From positions 1 through 64,000 of the forward strand of contig CAYPOT010000014.1 of NCBI GenBank assembly GCA_964412455.1: DNA of 64,000 nucleotides, read 5' to 3'. Positions within the stretch are counted from its first letter, which is position 1; each line of letters begins with the position of its first letter. This DNA comes from JAAXXJ01 sp964412455. Its GTDB lineage: Bacteria; Nitrospirota; UBA9217. This document shows, piece by piece, positions 45,605 to 53,634 of this stretch. A program made the translations under genes and the position numbers. Below the pieces are notes generated by a model, which searched no databases, was not told where the DNA came from, and was given only the letters and a program-made list of their open reading frames with translations.

Positions 45605-46801
45605 CTACTCGAACAATTTATTCGTCTCCCTCAGACGCACGGCGGTCTCCTTGAGCATGGCCAGAATGAACTCCGGAGATTCGCTCATGAGGTTGGTGAG
45701 GTTCTGCCGGGTGATCATGACCAGTTCCACATCGTCCTGCGCAACCGCTGCGGCTATCCGCGGCGTGGCAAGCAGGAAGGAAACGACGCCGAAATATTGC
45801 CCGGCAGCCACTGTCGCGATGACCCTGCCCCCCTTCCAGATGGTCACATTCCCCTTGAGTACGGAGAACATCCGGTCTCCGGCATCACCCTCAGTGAATA
45901 TCGGTTCCCCCGGTCCGTACTGCACGATGAACCTCCCCGCGACAGCAGCCGGAAGGTCCCTCTTCCCAGTCATGAGCCGCTTGAAGTAGGTACTCTCCCG
46001 CCGCTCAAGGCCGGCGGCGATCTCCGCTCCAAGCAGGAAGACCACGAGGGAGTAGTATATCCAGATGATGACCACGAAGAGCGACTTGAAGGAACCGAAG
46101 GCGAGACCGTAGCCGGGGTTATATGCCAGGAACTTGTGAAAGAGCGGTCCCATAAGATACCAGAGCGCCGCGCTGGCAAGCGCGCCTGCCGTGAGATGGA
46201 TGGGGAGGAACTTCCGTGAGAATGCCAGGTAGAGCAGAAAAAAAGCCGCCGCGATGAACAGGTACTGGACGAATCCGCCCAGATAACGCGGCACATGCGG
46301 CAGGTTGAACCATTGTTCGGCGACCTTCAGGGCGACACCGGCCGCTGCAATGGCCGTGATACCCAGCAGGAAAACAACGGTAAGGGCCAGGTCGATGAGC
46401 TTTTCGAGCAGGAAAGGCCTGCCCGCCCCGGTCCGGAAGATCGTGCCCAGGGCGGACCTGAGGTCCGTGACCAGCGGGGTGACGGCGAAGAGAAAGATGA
46501 GGAGGTTCAGCACGCCAAAGGTCCGTTTGTGGGTTGCGATGAAGCTCACTTCCTTCATGATCTCCTGGCTGTAGTTCGGGATGACCTGTGTCGCCAGTTC
46601 CTGCACCTTGTGGAAGGCTTCCTGGGACGATCCGATCGCCATGCCGAGCAGGGCGGTGAGGAGGAACAGCGCCGGAATGAGCGCAAGCATGGCGGAGAAG
46701 GCCATGGACGAAGCGGCCGCAAGATCGTTGTTCCTCCGGAACGAGGAGACGGTCTCGCTGGCGATCATCCGGCTTTTTTTTGCGATATCGGAAAGAACCA
46801 T
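45605..46801 (-). CDS. YihY/BrkB membrane protein fused to a cyclic-nucleotide-binding domain
   Basis: A 398-residue inner-membrane protein. Residues 1-275 are a YihY/UPF0761 domain with six membrane helices (SSMAFSAMLALIPALFLL, VTPLVTDLRSALGTIF, YYSLVVFLLGAEI). Residues about 288-395 are a cNMP-binding domain (FIVQYGPGEPIFTEGDAGDR, MFSVLKGNVTIW, AGQYFGVVSFLLATPR). The usual PRxA phosphate-binding motif appears as TPRIAAAV. YihY proteins are of unknown transport function; here activity may depend on a nucleotide. Confidence 0.92.
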   Translation of the reverse strand: MVLSDIAKKSRMIASETVSSFRRNNDLAAASSMAFSAMLALIPALFLLTALLGMAIGSSQEAFHKVQELATQVIPNYSQEIMKEVSFIATHKRTFGVLNLLIFLFAVTPLVTDLRSALGTIFRTGAGRPFLLEKLIDLALTVVFLLGITAIAAAGVALKVAEQWFNLPHVPRYLGGFVQYLFIAAAFFLLYLAFSRKFLPIHLTAGALASAALWYLMGPLFHKFLAYNPGYGLAFGSFKSLFVVIIWIYYSLVVFLLGAEIAAGLERRESTYFKRLMTGKRDLPAAVAGRFIVQYGPGEPIFTEGDAGDRMFSVLKGNVTIWKGGRVIATVAAGQYFGVVSFLLATPRIAAAVAQDDVELVMITRQNLTNLMSESPEFILAMLKETAVRLRETNKLFE

Positions 46802-46900
46802 GGGGTTTTACCGGTGAAGCGGTCTGCGCATCGGAAATTCCGCATAAAGAGCGCGGTTGAAAATAGCAACCAGGTGGGCTCGGCAGACAGACATGCCGGA

Positions 46901-47623
46901 TCAGTTCACAATGCCCCGGGTGAGTTGCTCCTTGATGAACTGCCGTATGACGCGCCGGCCTTCGTCCAATATCTCCGTGAACTTCATGCCCATGCCCGGC
47001 TCCCGGTAGGGTCCCTCGTTCTTTGCATAGCTGTAGAGGATCACTGCCTTTGCCAGGACCTCACTACCTTCCAGCAGGATACGGACCGGCGTGAGCGCGT
47101 TCTGGGGCTGGGGATATTGCGTCCGCACGTAGAGGCCGCCCTCGGAGATGGCCGATGCATACTCGGTCCGCGCTGACCCGCCCATCGCCGTGCCGTCGCC
47201 CACGATCACCTTCACCGAAGTGTTCACCCGGATATGCTGCCGCGGCGTGGACTCGACGAGCGTCTGAAGCTTCTGATACAGCGTGTCCGGCTCGACATCC
47301 TTGCCGAACCAGGCGGCACATCCAAGACGCACACAGGCGTCCTTCACCGCAGGGTCCGTCACCGAGGTGAGCATGACCACAGGGATGTTCTTGAACCGAG
47401 GATCGCCCTTGATCTCCTTCAGCAGGGCAACACCGTCCATGTCGGACAGGGTGATCTCCGTCAGCACGACCGCCGGCGGGTCGGTCTCGAGGACCTTGAG
47501 CGCCTCCTCCGCATTCCGCTTGCTCACGACCTTGTACTCGAGGCGCTTGAGCAGCATGCCCCAGTAGAACAGCGTGGTCGCGCTGTTGTCGACGATGAGG
47601 AGGGTGCGCGTTTCTCGTGCCAA
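46901..47623 (-). CDS. Receiver-PilZ protein with Glu in place of the phosphoacceptor Asp
   Basis: About 240 residues. Residues 5-125 are a receiver domain (LLIVDNSATT, VVMLTSVTD, Lys108 in WFGKD), but the phosphoacceptor position in VVLTEITLSDMDG is Glu56. The second half is a PilZ c-di-GMP-binding domain (RQHIRVNTSVKV, then ISEGGLYVRT). Glu can mimic a phosphorylated Asp, so the receiver may be locked on. The start is uncertain: TTG 47623 has AAGGA about 11 nt upstream, TTG 47677 has none. Confidence 0.85.
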   Translation of the reverse strand: MARETRTLLIVDNSATTLFYWGMLLKRLEYKVVSKRNAEEALKVLETDPPAVVLTEITLSDMDGVALLKEIKGDPRFKNIPVVMLTSVTDPAVKDACVRLGCAAWFGKDVEPDTLYQKLQTLVESTPRQHIRVNTSVKVIVGDGTAMGGSARTEYASAISEGGLYVRTQYPQPQNALTPVRILLEGSEVLAKAVILYSYAKNEGPYREPGMGMKFTEILDEGRRVIRQFIKEQLTRGIVN

Positions 47624-47775
47624 AGTCGTGACGGTCCTTTCGGGTGGAAGTGGACAGGGTCCCGGCGTCTGATGCAAAAGAGAATAGCATTAATATGCGC
47701 ATTAATCAAGAACGAGCGGCAGAGGAACAGGTGTATTTTCAGAGAGTCCGGAAGCAGATGAGCGCGGGGCTGAGC

Positions 47776-47840
47776 GAATGAAAAAGGAGCCCCGGCAGAT
47801 GCCGCAGCTCCTTGAATCGACTGGTATTCCCAGCGGGAAT
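47776..47840 (-). pseudogene. Degenerate tRNA-Glu 3' end with terminator hairpin
   Basis: TGGTATTCCCAGCGGGAATT (47815-47834) resembles the 3' end of the tRNA-Glu gene (TGGTGTCCCCAGCGGGATTT) with several changes. It is followed on the minus strand by GGAGCTGCGGC/GCCGGGGCTCC and a T-run. It looks like an older integration scar. Confidence 0.5.
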
Positions 47841-48023
47841 TTGATCGTATATGCCGGAGTAGCCGGCATACCCAATGTTCTTTTCACCTTGAACGACGAA
47901 GCGCGGAGCTTCTTCACTTGAGCGCTTACACCCAGGTTCGCTGTGACAAGGCGATAGCCCGGAACGGGCCAGGGACGCCAAAACGAAAAGGAGCTGCCGG
48001 TAATCGGCAACTCTTTGAGTTTG

Positions 48024-48073
48024 ATTGGTGTCCCCAGCGGGATTTGAACCCGCGTTATCGCCGTGAAAGGGCG
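48024..48073. repeat. att repeat, displaced 3' half of tRNA-Glu
   Basis: 50 bp identical to 51786-51835, the 3' half of the intact tRNA-Glu gene including the encoded CCA and T-arm. The two copies are direct repeats 3,762 bp apart and mark the ends of an integrated element. On its left the displaced copy keeps its own tRNA terminator hairpin. Confidence 0.9.
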
Positions 48074-48219
48074 ACCGGGGCATTTTTCAGACAAAACTAC
48101 AAAATGGGCGACTGGCAACGGTTTTGAGCTAACGTATCAAAAGAAGACATCTTTTTATGTGTTTTTTGTATTCTGTACATTCTGTGTTTCCCCGAGAATT
48201 CTGCTTGTGGAGGAGAATT

Positions 48220-48239
48220 CTACTACAATTCTACGACAG
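48220..48239. repeat. 20-bp repeat at the left end of the tRNA element
   Basis: CTACTACAATTCTACGACAG, identical to 51618-51637. It starts 146 bp inside the left att core; the other copy ends 148 bp inside the right one. A partial further unit (CAGTCTACGATG) follows. Confidence 0.85.
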
Positions 48240-48310
48240 TCTACGATGAGTGCTGCATGCCATCCTTTCATTGATCCATGATCATATACGGAGTGCGTGT
48301 TTAAGCAGAA

Positions 48311-50710
48311 TTATTCAGTTGTATATCCGATATCCCGAAAACCGCGCAACCGCTTCTTATGCATGCGAAGGAGCTTGGGAACATTGGCATCAACATAATC
48401 GTACACCCGCACTTCCTGTTTTCCCGGATGTTCCCGATGGAGTCGTCCAGCATACTGAACAATAGTCCCCTTCCAGGAGAACGGCATGGCCAGAATCAAT
48501 GTATCAAGCTGGGGATCGTCGAATCCTTCACCAAGATAGCGGCCTGTCGCTGCGATCAGTCGCTCCTCTCCATGGGGGATTGCGGAGAGCCTTGCCATGG
48601 TTTCTCGCCTTTCTTTAGCGGATAGCCTCCCGCTCAGAACTATGAGATGCTTTACTTCTCCTCGCAAGCTTTCAGTGAGTATATCGAGATGTTCTTTCCG
48701 TTCCGTAAGCAGCACCGGAGAGCGCCCCTCCTGGATTGCCTGCCGAACATCAGCAAGCATAAGTGCATTCCGTTGTTTATCAGCAACAAGAGCAGCATAT
48801 ATTTGTTGAATCGACGCGTCGGGATCTTCCATGCTAAATTTTGTCGTTTTGCAAATCAGCTGTTGTTTGAATTGAGCTCTGGCTTCCTGACTCTTCGGAT
48901 GCACCTTATACCTGACAGGTCCACACTGCATGTGGATGATCGGCTGATGCCCGTCGCGCCGATAAGGCGTAGCGGTCAGGCCGACTACATAGCGTGCCTT
49001 GACTTCATTCAGGACGCGTTCGAAGGATACTGCGGGGAGATGATGACACTCATCCACGATCACCTGACCATAACAGGCGACCACATCACTGACTTCATCC
49101 TTTCGAACCAGGCTCTGGATCATGGCGACGTCCAATATTCCGTTCGATTTATTCTTCCCTGCTCCAATCCTGCCAATCTCCTTTGGCTCAATGCCTAGAA
49201 ACAAAGAGAGCCTCGCGATCCATTGATCCAGCAGCTCTTTCCGGTGAACAAGCACAAGCGTGCTGCAACCGCGCTTCGCTATGAGATGAGCGCCGATCAC
49301 GGTCTTGCCAAAACCAGGCGGAGCAGAGAGGACGCCGAGATCGTGCTTGAGGATTTCGTCAATGGCTTCTTGCTGCGATTCTCTCAACGCTCCATGGAAA
49401 GAATACGACAGACTGGCAGGCGCAATGCGCTTGTCATCGAGTACGAGTTTCACGCCATGCTCCACGAACAGCTCACGAAGGCTGTCGAGGCAGCCTCTCG
49501 GGATAGCGATGTGTTCAAGGTGTTCTTCGAAGCAGGATATGACGCGAGGGATTCGTGCTGTGGATAAGCGCAGATTCTGTTTCTCATAAAACATGGGATT
49601 CTGAAATGCAGCCAAGCGCTTGATGCGAGTAATGAATGGCGACGGCAAATCCTTTTTCTCGATATACAGCCGTTGCGCAAAGACTCCGTTCGTCACCGGG
49701 GGAAACTTGCCGACTACTTTCTTTTTCGGTTTCCTTCGAGATGGGGTTCTGCTCCAGGGAGCTTGTTCGTCTCCGTCTTCATCAGTATCTCTCGGCACGC
49801 CGAGCACACTGTCCAGGCGTATTGCCTCATTGGCAATGCGCTGGATCACCTCCGGTTGAAGCTTCTTGATCGACGCCAGATATTCCCATTGATCTGCGTA
49901 AGGTATAAAGTTTTCATCCAGAAATACTGTATTGCTCTTCTGTCGTGGTTCATGTTGGAACGGCAGCGCAATCAGGTTTCCGAAACCGCCTTTAGTCAGG
50001 GTATCCTGGCTGGGGAACAGTCGGTCATAGGATTCCATGCTGAGTTGGTGCCGCCGGCTCATGGTTTCTGTGATCAGGTAGCATCCCATGGTCCGCGCAG
50101 TCGCTGCGGGCATGGGTTCGGCAAAGAAGAACCAGGCGTGAGCCCCATTTCCCGAGCGTGATCGTTCTATCGCCACCGGGATATTCATGCTCTTGCAGGT
50201 TTCCCGGAAAGCCGCGACATCATCTTTCCATGACTCTTTGTCGAAATCAGCGGCAAGAAACCAGCAGGTATCGTCGGGCAGCATGGGATAGACGCCGATC
50301 ACATGTCGCCCCTGAAGGTGATCCATAATGACCTGATCGGTTACTGGCAGGAACTTGCGATCGTCGCACTCGCTGCACTTGACCGGAGGCTTACGGGTCT
50401 TCCCACAGGTGCCGGAGACCCAATCATTCGTGCAAGCAGGCGAGTACCCCTTCTTACCGGCCCGGCTCGTCCAAAGTTTCGGAAAGAGGTCCTCCCGCCC
50501 GCGAAACAGAAAGCGGAACAGGGATATTTTTTCTTGCGGTGTTTTGACAGCATACTTTATCGGTGACTCGGCGCATGCAGTTTCCAGCTCGGCAAGTTGT
50601 TGCTTGAGGGTATTGAGCCTTGAAAGCGCCTGTTCGCGTTCGCTGTCCAACTTCGATAGCAATGCTTCTTCTTTTATAATTGCCTGGAAAAGAGCTTTCT
50701 TGTTAGACAT
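48311..50710 (-). CDS. TOTE conflict-system primase-helicase
   Basis: A 799-residue fusion. An N-terminal coiled coil (1-47) is followed by the archaeo-eukaryotic primase domain of TOTE systems (about 60-290): LFRGREDLFPKLWTSRAGKK, a zinc-type cluster (Cys93, 102, 112, 115), catalytic Asp155/Asp157 in FLAADFDK, and RSGNGAHAWFFF. A superfamily 2 helicase follows (about 440-790: APPGFGKT, DECHH, GLTATPYRR, QYAGRLHRE). TOTE proteins are predicted anti-invader systems. No nuclease domain is fused here. It is the main cargo of the tRNA-Glu element. Confidence 0.92.
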   Translation of the reverse strand: MSNKKALFQAIIKEEALLSKLDSEREQALSRLNTLKQQLAELETACAESPIKYAVKTPQEKISLFRFLFRGREDLFPKLWTSRAGKKGYSPACTNDWVSGTCGKTRKPPVKCSECDDRKFLPVTDQVIMDHLQGRHVIGVYPMLPDDTCWFLAADFDKESWKDDVAAFRETCKSMNIPVAIERSRSGNGAHAWFFFAEPMPAATARTMGCYLITETMSRRHQLSMESYDRLFPSQDTLTKGGFGNLIALPFQHEPRQKSNTVFLDENFIPYADQWEYLASIKKLQPEVIQRIANEAIRLDSVLGVPRDTDEDGDEQAPWSRTPSRRKPKKKVVGKFPPVTNGVFAQRLYIEKKDLPSPFITRIKRLAAFQNPMFYEKQNLRLSTARIPRVISCFEEHLEHIAIPRGCLDSLRELFVEHGVKLVLDDKRIAPASLSYSFHGALRESQQEAIDEILKHDLGVLSAPPGFGKTVIGAHLIAKRGCSTLVLVHRKELLDQWIARLSLFLGIEPKEIGRIGAGKNKSNGILDVAMIQSLVRKDEVSDVVACYGQVIVDECHHLPAVSFERVLNEVKARYVVGLTATPYRRDGHQPIIHMQCGPVRYKVHPKSQEARAQFKQQLICKTTKFSMEDPDASIQQIYAALVADKQRNALMLADVRQAIQEGRSPVLLTERKEHLDILTESLRGEVKHLIVLSGRLSAKERRETMARLSAIPHGEERLIAATGRYLGEGFDDPQLDTLILAMPFSWKGTIVQYAGRLHREHPGKQEVRVYDYVDANVPKLLRMHKKRLRGFRDIGYTTE

Positions 50711-50793
50711 GGATGCTCTGAATCAATAAGCGGCAGGTACGCCAAAACAGAAGTTTGGAGGGTAAGGCACGGCAGGTATCGGGAAATGGAAAC

Positions 50794-51189
50794 TCAGGCC
50801 AGAGGCCAGGTTTCAATGCGAAGATCTTCAATGTGTTCAAAATGTTTCTTGTTGCCAGTAACCAGAACAGCTTTATGTGCGATGGCTGTTGCCGCGATAA
50901 GTGCATCGACCTCTCCGGTCGGTTTGCCGATACTTCGCAATCTGCTTTTGATAGTTCCGAATGAATCGGCGCATTCAAGATCAAATGGGATTGTTCGAAC
51001 GACGTCCAGCAACCTGGCCAATTTGTCAAAATTTCGCGAAGCATTCTGTGACGCCTTCGCGCCATAATTCAACTCGGCAACTACCAAGGCGCTCAGTGCG
51101 ATTTTGTCGATATTATCCTTGATCCGATCGGCTATTGCCTTATTGCCATTCAAAAAAGCTATGACGACATTTGTGTCCAGAAGGATCAT
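50794..51189 (-). CDS. PIN-domain toxin (VapC family)
   Basis: A 131-residue PIN ribonuclease with all expected acidic positions: LLDTNVVIAFL (Asp5), VVAELNYGA, GEVDALIAATA and VTGNKKHF (Asn in the last motif instead of Asp). It overlaps its antitoxin by 4 nt. It may stabilise the integrated element. Confidence 0.92.
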   Translation of the reverse strand: MILLDTNVVIAFLNGNKAIADRIKDNIDKIALSALVVAELNYGAKASQNASRNFDKLARLLDVVRTIPFDLECADSFGTIKSRLRSIGKPTGEVDALIAATAIAHKAVLVTGNKKHFEHIEDLRIETWPLA

Positions 51190-51428
51190 GCAAAGCGGAC
51201 CTCTCTGCCATGATATCGATGCCGCTCATTTTCAATTTCCTCGAAAATCGGCACAATCGTGGCATCATCCGCCCACGATCCGCACAGCGAGGCAATGATC
51301 TTCCGTTTTTCGACGGACTTCAATGCGGGTTCAATTTTAACGATAACCTTGGTGCCTTCAGGAATCTTGACTTTCTTGGGAAGGCGAATCATTCCCTTTA
51401 TTATTTTGCTTGTTACCGTAAATACCAT
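51186..51428 (-). CDS. AbrB-like VapB antitoxin
   Basis: An 80-residue antitoxin with a beta-rich N-terminus (SKIIKGMIRLPKKVKIPEGT, KVIVKIEP) as in swapped-hairpin antitoxins, and a C-terminal toxin-binding tail (ATIVPIFEEIENERHR). GGAGG lies 6 nt before ATG 51428, which rules out the longer frame from 51551. It overlaps the PIN gene. Confidence 0.85.
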   Translation of the reverse strand: MVFTVTSKIIKGMIRLPKKVKIPEGTKVIVKIEPALKSVEKRKIIASLCGSWADDATIVPIFEEIENERHRYHGREVRFA

Positions 51429-51617
51429 CGTATACCTCCACACAACTATTGAATCACCCGGCGCCCGCGGAAAACCGCCATCAAATACCTCTGACCACAT
51501 AAAAATCATATCATTATTGTAACAGAAAGACAAGCCAAATTGGGGGCACACCGATAGAGTCTTGTGAGTAGCGACTTTACGAAATCAATGACGAAATGTA
51601 AGACAATGCAGCAAAAA

Positions 51618-51637
51618 CTACTACAATTCTACGACAG
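51618..51637. repeat. 20-bp repeat at the right end of the tRNA element
   Basis: Identical to 48220-48239 and in the same orientation. In a circular excised form the two copies would flank the att core symmetrically at about 147 bp, as arm-type integrase sites do. Confidence 0.8.
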
Positions 51638-51732
51638 ACTCAGAAAGGTAATGCGCAGATAACGCTGCAACTCTATGAAATGTTTGGTCTCTCCAAGAGA
51701 ATGAGAGGCTTTGACATCGCCTTTATTATACA

Positions 51733-51768
51733 GAAAAAAAATGAGCTGCGAAAAGCTTCGCAACTCAT
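51733..51768 (-). terminator. tRNA-Glu terminator
   Basis: On the minus strand ATGAGTTGCGAAG and TTCGCAGCTCAT form a strong stem followed by eight T residues, 20 nt after the tRNA 3' end. Confidence 0.9.
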
Positions 51769-51787
51769 TGAATTATTTTTATTAAAT

Positions 51788-51865
51788 TGGTGTCCCCAGC
51801 GGGATTTGAACCCGCGTTATCGCCGTGAAAGGGCGGTGTCCTGGGCCAGACTAGACGATGGGGAC
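51788..51865 (-). tRNA. tRNA-Glu (anticodon UUC)
   Basis: 78 nt including an encoded CCA. The acceptor stem GTCCCCA pairs with TGGGGAC; the anticodon loop CTTTCAC gives UUC; the T-arm is GCGGGTTCAAATCCCGC. Its 3' half is duplicated at 48024-48073, marking it as the target of an integrated element. Confidence 0.97.
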
Positions 51866-51989
51866 GGGTCTTAACAACCTATTGAAAATTGCAGATTGGA
51901 AATTGGAAAGTGAAAATTGGAAAACACTTCCTTCAACTTTTCATTCTTCAATCTACAACCTTCATTTTTCAATTTTGCTGCGCAAAAAC

Positions 51990-52065
51990 TGGTGAGCCGG
52001 CTGGGACTCGAACCCAGGACACCCGCCTTAAAAGGGCGGTGCTCTACCAACTGAGCTACCGGCCC
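51990..52065 (-). tRNA. tRNA-Lys (anticodon UUU)
   Basis: 76 nt including an encoded CCA. The acceptor stem GGGCCGG pairs with CCGGCTC (one G-U); the D-arm is AGCTCAGTTGGTAGAGC; the anticodon stem-loop CCGCC-CTTTTAA-GGCGG gives UUU. Confidence 0.97.
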
Positions 52066-52219
52066 GCTCACGCGGTCTTCTTCAAAGCTGCGTATAATAA
52101 CAAAAAATTGCTCGTTCTGTCAATAAAAAACCCCGTCCGTCGGCTTCCCGAAGAACCTGGTGATGCAAAGGAGGTTCAGGCGTCCAACGGTGCTTCACCG
52201 CCCCCGCGTGAATCAAGGC

Positions 52220-53530
52220 CTATCGCTTCTTCGCCGCCGCCTTCTGAAACGGCCTTTCGAGAATGATGGTCTCGTCCCGCCGGGCGCCCGTCGAGATGAT
52301 GGACGGCTTTACGCCGCAGAGCCTGCAGACCTTCTCCACGTAGGCGCGCGCCTTCTTCGGCAGTTGCGCGTACTTCTTGATGCCGATGGTGGTCTGCTTC
52401 CATCCCGGCAGAGAAATGTACTGGGGCGTGCACTGCTCCAGGACCTCCAGGTCCGACGGCATCTCCTTGTACAGTTTTCCCTTGTGTTTGTAGCCCACGC
52501 AGATCTTGATCTCGTCGAGCGTGTCGAGCACATCCAGTTTGGTCAGCGCGATGCTCGTAAATCCATTAACGCGCACCGCGTGCCGGACGATGAGCGTGTC
52601 CATCCAGCCGCACCTCCGCGCCCGGCCCGTGGTTGCCCCGTACTCCCTGCCCCGCTCCCGCAGGTGTTCGCCCGTGGCGTTCTCCTGCTCCGTGGGGAAC
52701 GGTCCGCTGCCCACGCGGGTGGTGTAGGCCTTCACGATGCCGATGATCTCGCTTATGGTGTTCGGACCGATGCCGAGGCCCGTGCAGGCGCCGCCCGCCG
52801 TGGGGCTCGACGAGGTCACAAAGGGATAGGTCCCGTGGTCCACGTCAAGATGCGTTCCCTGCGCCCCTTCGGCAAGGACCTTCTTTTTCTTCGCAATGGC
52901 CTCGTTGATATAAAGCGTGGTGTCGGTAATATACTTCTTCAGCCGCTGGGCATACGTCATATACTCGGCATAGACCTCATCCTGGTGGATGAGCGGCGCG
53001 TTATAGAAGCGCTCCAGGAGAAAGTTCGCCTCGCCCACGTTGAGCGTCAGCTTCTCGCGAAAACGCTCGGGTGACAGCAGGTCCGCCATCCTGATGCCCC
53101 GGCGGTTGATCTTGTCGGCATAGGCCGGCCCGATGCCCCTGCCGGTCGTGCCGATCTTCTTGTTTCCCTTGAGCCGCTCGCTGGCCACGTCAATGGCCTT
53201 GTGGTAGGGCATGATGAGGTGGGCGTTCCGGCTGATGAGGAAGTTGGCATCGAACCTGATGCCTCGTTTGATAAGTCCGTCCATCTCCTCGATGAGAGCG
53301 GCCGGGTCCACCACCACGCCGTTCCCGATGATGCACTTCTTGCCTTTGTGCAGGACGCCCGAAGGAATGAGGTGCAGGATGAACTCGTCCATCCCCACCA
53401 CCACCGTATGGCCCGCGTTGTGCCCGCCTTGATACCGGGCAACCACGTCCGCTCGTTCGGTGAGCAGGTCTATGATCTTCCCCTTGCCCTCATCGCCCCA
53501 CTGGGCCCCGACAACTACGAGTACTGGCAT
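52220..53530 (-). CDS. purA: Adenylosuccinate synthetase
   Basis: A 436-residue GTP-dependent enzyme joining IMP and aspartate in AMP synthesis. Family motifs are intact: GAQWGDEGKGKIIDLL with the catalytic Asp at the N-terminus, QGGHNAGHT, GRGIGPAY, EGAQGTHLDVDHGTYPFVTSS (beginning EGAQG) and the GTP-binding LTKLDVLD. Normal length. It follows serA by about 100 nt on the same strand. Confidence 0.98.
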   Translation of the reverse strand: MPVLVVVGAQWGDEGKGKIIDLLTERADVVARYQGGHNAGHTVVVGMDEFILHLIPSGVLHKGKKCIIGNGVVVDPAALIEEMDGLIKRGIRFDANFLISRNAHLIMPYHKAIDVASERLKGNKKIGTTGRGIGPAYADKINRRGIRMADLLSPERFREKLTLNVGEANFLLERFYNAPLIHQDEVYAEYMTYAQRLKKYITDTTLYINEAIAKKKKVLAEGAQGTHLDVDHGTYPFVTSSSPTAGGACTGLGIGPNTISEIIGIVKAYTTRVGSGPFPTEQENATGEHLRERGREYGATTGRARRCGWMDTLIVRHAVRVNGFTSIALTKLDVLDTLDEIKICVGYKHKGKLYKEMPSDLEVLEQCTPQYISLPGWKQTTIGIKKYAQLPKKARAYVEKVCRLCGVKPSIISTGARRDETIILERPFQKAAAKKR

Positions 53531-53634
53531 GGCATCTCCTTTACAGCGTTAAGGGGCGGCTCAGGGCCGCCCCTCTGCATTTCTCACGTCTGACGTTTCA
53601 CGTCTTTACGTTTTACGTCTCACGTCTCACGTTA

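Larger units (their letters stand above)
47624..48310. other. Integration-site region left of the tRNA-Glu element
   Basis: 687 bp without a credible gene. It contains a degenerate tRNA-Glu 3' end with terminator (47776-47840), a second tRNA terminator hairpin (GAGCTGCCGG/TCGGCAACTC, about 47987-48018), the 50-bp att repeat (48024-48073) and a 20-bp repeat shared with the other end of the element (48220-48239). Confidence 0.75.
51429..51787. other. Right end of the tRNA-Glu element
   Basis: 359 bp without a gene. Contains the second copy of the 20-bp repeat (51618-51637) and the tRNA-Glu terminator (51733-51768). Together with the left end it would form the attP region of the excised circle. 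No integrase gene is present. Confidence 0.7.

Noticed and set aside
48074..51785. Search for an integrase or transposase in the tRNA-Glu element
   Set aside because: None of the frames shows tyrosine or serine recombinase motifs; the element lacks its own integrase within these bounds.
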